From Pseudomonas piscis (GTDB lineage: Bacteria > Pseudomonadota > Gammaproteobacteria > Pseudomonadales > Pseudomonadaceae), in NCBI RefSeq assembly GCF_009380155.1, contig NZ_WHUV01000001.1:310001-374000 (forward strand): a stretch of DNA of 64,000 nt, given 5' to 3'. The position numbers were made by a program, and so were the translations under genes. Below the pieces are notes generated by a model. The model was given only the letters and a program-made list of their open reading frames with translations. It ran no database searches and was not told the origin of the DNA. Of the stretch, positions 60,538-64,000 are shown in pieces (position 1 is the first letter of the stretch; each line of letters begins with the position of its first letter).

Positions 60538-60669
60538 GGTCACTCCTTGAATTCATGTGAGCGATGCGCTGTTCAGGCTCGCTTTGCTAAGGTGTTGAGT
60601 GCCTTCGACAACGAACAGCCACAAAGTTGTCATAACCGTAAAAGAATTGCGGAAAAACTGGAGAAGATA

Positions 60670-61107
60670 ATGAAAAAGTATATGTCTTGCGCGGCCCTGG
60701 CGGGTTTGTTGCTGGGAGCCTCGATGCTCGCCGGCGCAGCTGAAATTCCTCGTACGCAGGCACCTGCCGGTGCCAAGGTGTCCATTGTTTCCCCGGCTGA
60801 CGGAGCAACCGTGGACAAGACCTTCAAGGTCAAGTTCGGGGTCGAGGGCATCGCCCTGGCGCCAGCAGGCGACCAGACCGCCAACACTGGCCATCACCAC
60901 CTGCTGATCGACGTCGACCAGCTGCCGGCCGAGAACATGCCGATTCCGATGGATGCCAACCACCTGCACTTCGGCAAGGCCCAGACCGAGACCGAAGTGA
61001 CCCTGGCCCCGGGCAAGCACACCCTGCAACTGGAGCTGGGGGACAAGAACCACGTGCCGTTCGACCCGGTGATCGTTTCGAAGAAGATCACAGTGACCGT
61101 GAAATAA
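60670..61107 (+). CDS. DUF4399 periplasmic protein
   Basis: 145 residues with a signal peptide (cleavage near LAGAAE). The DUF4399 pattern is VSIVSPADGATVDKTFKVKF, then NTGHHHLLIDVD and HLHFGKAQTETEVTL, with four or more clustered histidines that suggest metal binding. It starts after GAGAAG. The function is unknown. A terminator shared with serA follows. Confidence 0.85.
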   Translation: MKKYMSCAALAGLLLGASMLAGAAEIPRTQAPAGAKVSIVSPADGATVDKTFKVKFGVEGIALAPAGDQTANTGHHHLLIDVDQLPAENMPIPMDANHLHFGKAQTETEVTLAPGKHTLQLELGDKNHVPFDPVIVSKKITVTVK

Positions 61108-61120
61108 GCGTAAACGCCGC

Positions 61121-61157
61121 ACAAAAAAAGGGAGCCCATCAAGGCTCCCTTTTTTGT
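61121..61157. terminator. Bidirectional terminator between the DUF4399 gene and serA
   Basis: A7-GGGAGCC and GGCTCCC-T6 form a 7-bp GC stem extended by A-T pairs on both sides, 14 bases after the DUF4399 stop. It suits both strands. Confidence 0.9.
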
Positions 61158-61197
61158 ACGGCTAACTACAAGGCTGCAGCTACAAACCAGGGCGGGC

Positions 61198-61236
61198 CCT
61201 TGCTTGCCGCTTGAGACTTGCCGCTTGCAGCTGCTG
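61198..61236. repeat. Dispersed intergenic repeat, copy 2
   Basis: Shares CTTGCTTGCCGCT (inverted) and GCTTGCAGCTG (direct) with 38462-38519. The element consists of repeated CTTGCCGCTTGA/GCTTGCAG phrases and abuts the serA stop codon. Confidence 0.55.
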
Positions 61237-62466
61237 TCAGAACAGCACGCGGCAGCGGATGGTGCCGTTGATGTGTTGCAGCTTCTCTTGCGCCAGGTCC
61301 GAGTACTCGGCGTCGACGTCGATCACCACGTAGCCGACCTTTTCGTTGGTCTGCAGGAACTGGCCGGAGATGTTGATGCCATTTTCCGCGAAGACCTTGT
61401 TGATCTCGCTCATCACGCCCGGGATGTTCTCGTGGATGTGCAACAGGCGGTGCTTGCCAGGGTGGGCAGGCAGGGCCACTTCCGGGAAGTTGACCGAGGA
61501 CACCGAGGTGCCGTTGTCGCTGTACTTGACCAGCTTCTCGGCCACTTCCAGGCCGATGTTGGCCTGGGCTTCGGCGGTGGAACCACCGATGTGCGGGGTC
61601 AGGATCACGTTGTCCAGGCCACGCAGCGGGCTTTCGAACTCTTCGTCGTTGGAACGTGGCTCGACCGGGAATACGTCGATGGCCGCGCCGATCAGGTGCT
61701 TGTCCTTGATCGCGTCCGCCAGGGCGTCCAGCTCGACCACGGTGCCGCGTGCAGCGTTGATCAGGATGCCGCCCTTCTTGATGGCGCGGATTTCCTTCTC
61801 GCCGATCATCCACTGGGTCGCCGCGGTTTCCGGCACGTGCAGGGTGACGATATCGGACATGCCCAGCAGCTCGTGCAGGTTGCCGACCTGGGTCGCGTTG
61901 CCCAGTGGCAGCTTGGTCACGGTGTCATAGAAGAACACCTGCATGCCCAGGCCCTCGGCCAGGACCGACAGTTGGGTACCAATGGAGCCATAACCGACGA
62001 TGCCCAGCTTCTTGCCGCGGATCTCGAAGGAGTTGGCTGCGCTCTTGATCCAGCCGCCGCGGTGGCAGGAGGCGTTTTTCTCGGGGATACCGCGCAACAG
62101 CAGGATGGCCTCGGCCAGTACCAGCTCGGCGACCGAGCGGGTGTTGGAGTAAGGCGCGTTGAACACCGCGATGCCGCGCTCGCGGGCCGCGGACAGGTCA
62201 ACCTGGTTGGTGCCGATGCAGAAGCAGCCCACCGCGACCAGTTTCTTCGCGTGGTCGAAGATCTCTTCGGTCAATTGGGTGCGGGAGCGAATACCGATGA
62301 AGTGTGCATCGGCGATCTTTTCCTTGAGCTGGGCTTCCGGCAGAGAACTGGTGAGGTACTCGATGCTGGTGTAGCCGGCGGCCTTGAGCACGTCGACAGC
62401 GGATTGGTGGACGCCTTCGAGGAGAAGGAACTTGATCTTGCTCTTATCGAGAGAAGTCTTGCTCAT
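61237..62466 (-). CDS. serA: D-3-phosphoglycerate dehydrogenase
   Basis: 409 residues, the E. coli-like short SerA with one C-terminal ACT domain. NAD-binding GIVGYGSIGTQLSVLAE, catalytic Arg/Glu/His context (INAARGTVVELDAL, LTPHIGGSTAEAQ) and the ACT region (HIHENIPGVMSEINKVFAENG) are visible. It oxidises 3-phosphoglycerate, and can reduce 2-oxoglutarate to D-2-hydroxyglutarate, which the divergent gene's product would oxidise back. Serine feedback through the ACT domain is expected. Confidence 0.95.
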   Translation of the reverse strand: MSKTSLDKSKIKFLLLEGVHQSAVDVLKAAGYTSIEYLTSSLPEAQLKEKIADAHFIGIRSRTQLTEEIFDHAKKLVAVGCFCIGTNQVDLSAARERGIAVFNAPYSNTRSVAELVLAEAILLLRGIPEKNASCHRGGWIKSAANSFEIRGKKLGIVGYGSIGTQLSVLAEGLGMQVFFYDTVTKLPLGNATQVGNLHELLGMSDIVTLHVPETAATQWMIGEKEIRAIKKGGILINAARGTVVELDALADAIKDKHLIGAAIDVFPVEPRSNDEEFESPLRGLDNVILTPHIGGSTAEAQANIGLEVAEKLVKYSDNGTSVSSVNFPEVALPAHPGKHRLLHIHENIPGVMSEINKVFAENGINISGQFLQTNEKVGYVVIDVDAEYSDLAQEKLQHINGTIRCRVLF

Positions 62467-62580
62467 CTGCGTAAACCTGTGTCCCGGAGAAAAATGGCAG
62501 GGAAGTGGACAGCTTGAGCTGACCTGGGCGGCGCGCGGCCGACACCGCAGAAGGCCCTTGGGCACTCTTCTGCGGGGGCG

Positions 62581-62594
62581 GTATGCTAGCATAC
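62581..62594. promoter_or_regulatory. Palindromic divergent promoter core, serA / D-2-hydroxyglutarate dehydrogenase
   Basis: GTATGCTAGCATAC is a perfect 14-bp palindrome that presents TATGCT as a -10 element on both strands. On the plus strand TTGGGC (62558-62563) lies 18 bases upstream. It is placed about 75-115 bases from both start codons. Confidence 0.45.
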
Positions 62595-62669
62595 GCGCCC
62601 CGCTAAACACTCATTCCTGCGACGTGAAGCGTTCTCAGGATGACCATGAATTGTTCGAGAGTTCTGTCG

Positions 62670-64000
62670 ATGACCAATCCTGCCCTGATTGATGAGCTGA
62701 AGACCCTGGTTGAGCCCGGCAAGGTGCTGACCGACGCTGACTCGCTGAATGCCTACGGCAAGGATTGGACCAAGCACTTCGCCCCCGCCCCGACCGCCAT
62801 CGTGTTCCCCAAGACCATCGAACAGGTCCAGGCCATCGTCCGCTGGGCCAATCAGCACAAGGTAGCGCTGGTGCCTTCGGGCGGTCGTACCGGGCTTTCG
62901 GCGGCAGCGGTAGCCGCCAACGGCGAGGTGGTGGTGGCCTTCGACTACATGAACCAGATTCTCGACCTGAACCTGACCGACCGCACCGCGGTATGCCAGC
63001 CAGGCGTGGTCACCGAGCAGCTGCAGAACCTGGCGGAAGACAACGGCCTGTACTATCCGGTGGACTTCGCATCGGCAGGTTCCAGCCAGATTGGCGGCAA
63101 TATCGGTACCAATGCCGGCGGGATCAAGGTCATTCGCTACGGCATGACCCGTAACTGGGTGGCTGGCATGAAGGTGGTCACCGGCAAGGGCGACCTGCTG
63201 GAACTGAACCGCGACCTGATCAAGAACGCCACCGGCTATGACCTGCGCCAGCTGTTCATCGGCGCCGAGGGCACCCTGGGTTTCGTGGTCGAGGCCACCA
63301 TGCGTCTGGACCGGGCGCCGAAGAACCTCACTGCCATGGTCCTGGGCACGCCTGACTTCGACTCGATCATGCCGGTGCTGCATGCATTCCAGGGCAAGGT
63401 CGACCTGACGGCTTTCGAATTCTTCTCCGACAAGGCGCTGGCCAAGGTTCTGGCCCGCGGCGACGTACCGGCGCCATTCGAATCGCAATGCCCGTTCTAT
63501 GCCCTGCTGGAGTTCGAGGCCACCACCGAGGAAGTGGCCAACCAGGCCCTGGAGACCTTCGAGCATTGCGTCGAGCAGGGCTGGGTCCTGGATGGCGTGA
63601 TGAGCCAGAGCGAAACCCAGTTGCAGAACCTGTGGAAGCTGCGCGAGTACATCTCCGAGACCATCTCCCACTGGACCCCGTACAAGAACGACATCTCGGT
63701 CACCGTGTCCAAGGTGCCGGCATTCCTCCAGGAAATCGACGCCATCGTCGGCAAGCACTACCCGGACTTCGAGATCGTCTGGTTCGGCCACATCGGCGAC
63801 GGCAACCTGCACCTGAACATCCTCAAGCCGGAAAACCTGAGCAAGGACGAGTTCTTCGCCAAGTGCGCCACGGTCAACAAGTGGGTGTTCGAAACCGTCG
63901 AGAAGCACAATGGTTCGATCTCCGCCGAACACGGCGTGGGCATGACCAAGCGCGACTACCTGACCTATAGCCGCTCGCCGGTGGAAATCGAGTACATGAA
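62670..64000 (+). CDS. FAD-linked D-2-hydroxyglutarate dehydrogenase, N-terminal part
   Basis: At least 443 residues; the frame is open at the window end. FAD_binding_4 features: VPSGGRTGLSAAAVAANGEV, AGSSQIGGNIGTNAGGIKVI, and later VWFGHIGDGNLHLNIL with the metal-binding His residues of the D-2HGDH/D-lactate dehydrogenase C-terminal domain, and SAEHGVGMTKRD. Placement divergent to serA is the known Pseudomonas arrangement in which the enzyme recycles D-2-hydroxyglutarate made by SerA. ATGs at 62640 and 62646 are in frame; the latter has AGGA five bases upstream, so the start is not certain. Confidence 0.88.
   Translation, partial: MTNPALIDELKTLVEPGKVLTDADSLNAYGKDWTKHFAPAPTAIVFPKTIEQVQAIVRWANQHKVALVPSGGRTGLSAAAVAANGEVVVAFDYMNQILDLNLTDRTAVCQPGVVTEQLQNLAEDNGLYYPVDFASAGSSQIGGNIGTNAGGIKVIRYGMTRNWVAGMKVVTGKGDLLELNRDLIKNATGYDLRQLFIGAEGTLGFVVEATMRLDRAPKNLTAMVLGTPDFDSIMPVLHAFQGKVDLTAFEFFSDKALAKVLARGDVPAPFESQCPFYALLEFEATTEEVANQALETFEHCVEQGWVLDGVMSQSETQLQNLWKLREYISETISHWTPYKNDISVTVSKVPAFLQEIDAIVGKHYPDFEIVWFGHIGDGNLHLNILKPENLSKDEFFAKCATVNKWVFETVEKHNGSISAEHGVGMTKRDYLTYSRSPVEIEYM

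Overview
The window is a GC-rich pseudomonad chromosome segment. Its most informative feature is a complete 2,4-diacetylphloroglucinol (DAPG) cluster, phlI-E-D-B-C-A on the minus strand, then phlF (+), phlG (-) and phlH (+), at 11404-20564. With the gcv, arg, ssu and spu neighbours this points to a plant-associated member of the Pseudomonas fluorescens group, most likely P. protegens (Pf-5/CHA0-like). The species name is an inference from recalled protein sequences, not from a search.

Layout. 1-2481: late ubiquinone genes (partial ubiH, a DUF4442 protein, a UbiI/VisC-like monooxygenase). 2643-5502: ferric-iron ABC binding protein and permease without an ATPase, separated by a REP pair. 5657-11413: glycine cleavage genes gcvT, gcvH and gcvP, with a DegT-type aminotransferase gene on the opposite strand between gcvH and gcvP. 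11404-20564: the DAPG cluster. PhlD makes phloroglucinol, PhlACB acetylates it, PhlE exports, PhlG hydrolyses DAPG to the monoacetyl form, PhlF and PhlH are TetR-type regulators, and PhlI is an AraD1/FAH-like protein of unknown role. 20634-28298, all minus except one Lrp/AsnC regulator: DUF2388, NfeD and SPFH membrane proteins, a chemoreceptor, a stand-alone GspE-type ATPase, an ACT-like protein and a CYTH/CHAD triphosphatase. 28457-31049: argE and argA. 31549-32913: an OprD-family porin after a long AT-rich leader.

33189-38762 is a sulfur-starvation block: 1-Cys peroxiredoxin lsfA and ssuEADCBF for sulfonate uptake and desulfonation. 38881-40452 holds a type I pantothenate kinase and a TetR regulator. 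40594-51449 is the polyamine locus spuI (minus) and spuABCDEFGH (plus): gamma-glutamylation, hydrolase and transaminase genes plus a spermidine/putrescine ABC importer with two binding proteins. 51514-61107 contains an HD-domain protein divergent from a GlxA-type regulator, an Ntn-hydrolase acylase of the HacB type, and several small conserved genes (DUF6436, alpha/beta hydrolase, DUF2059, 2OG-Fe(II) oxygenase, DUF523, amino-acid binding protein, DUF4399). 61237-64000: serA divergent from a D-2-hydroxyglutarate dehydrogenase that runs off the window.

The most rewarding details are regulatory. Two matching PhlF-type operators lie about 17 helical turns apart in the phlA-phlF intergenic region, an inverted repeat overlaps the phlG-phlH divergent region, GGA motifs sit at the phlA ribosome binding site, an intercistronic hairpin precedes phlD, and several other palindromes are listed below. 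No tRNA, rRNA, CRISPR array, insertion sequence or prophage gene was seen.
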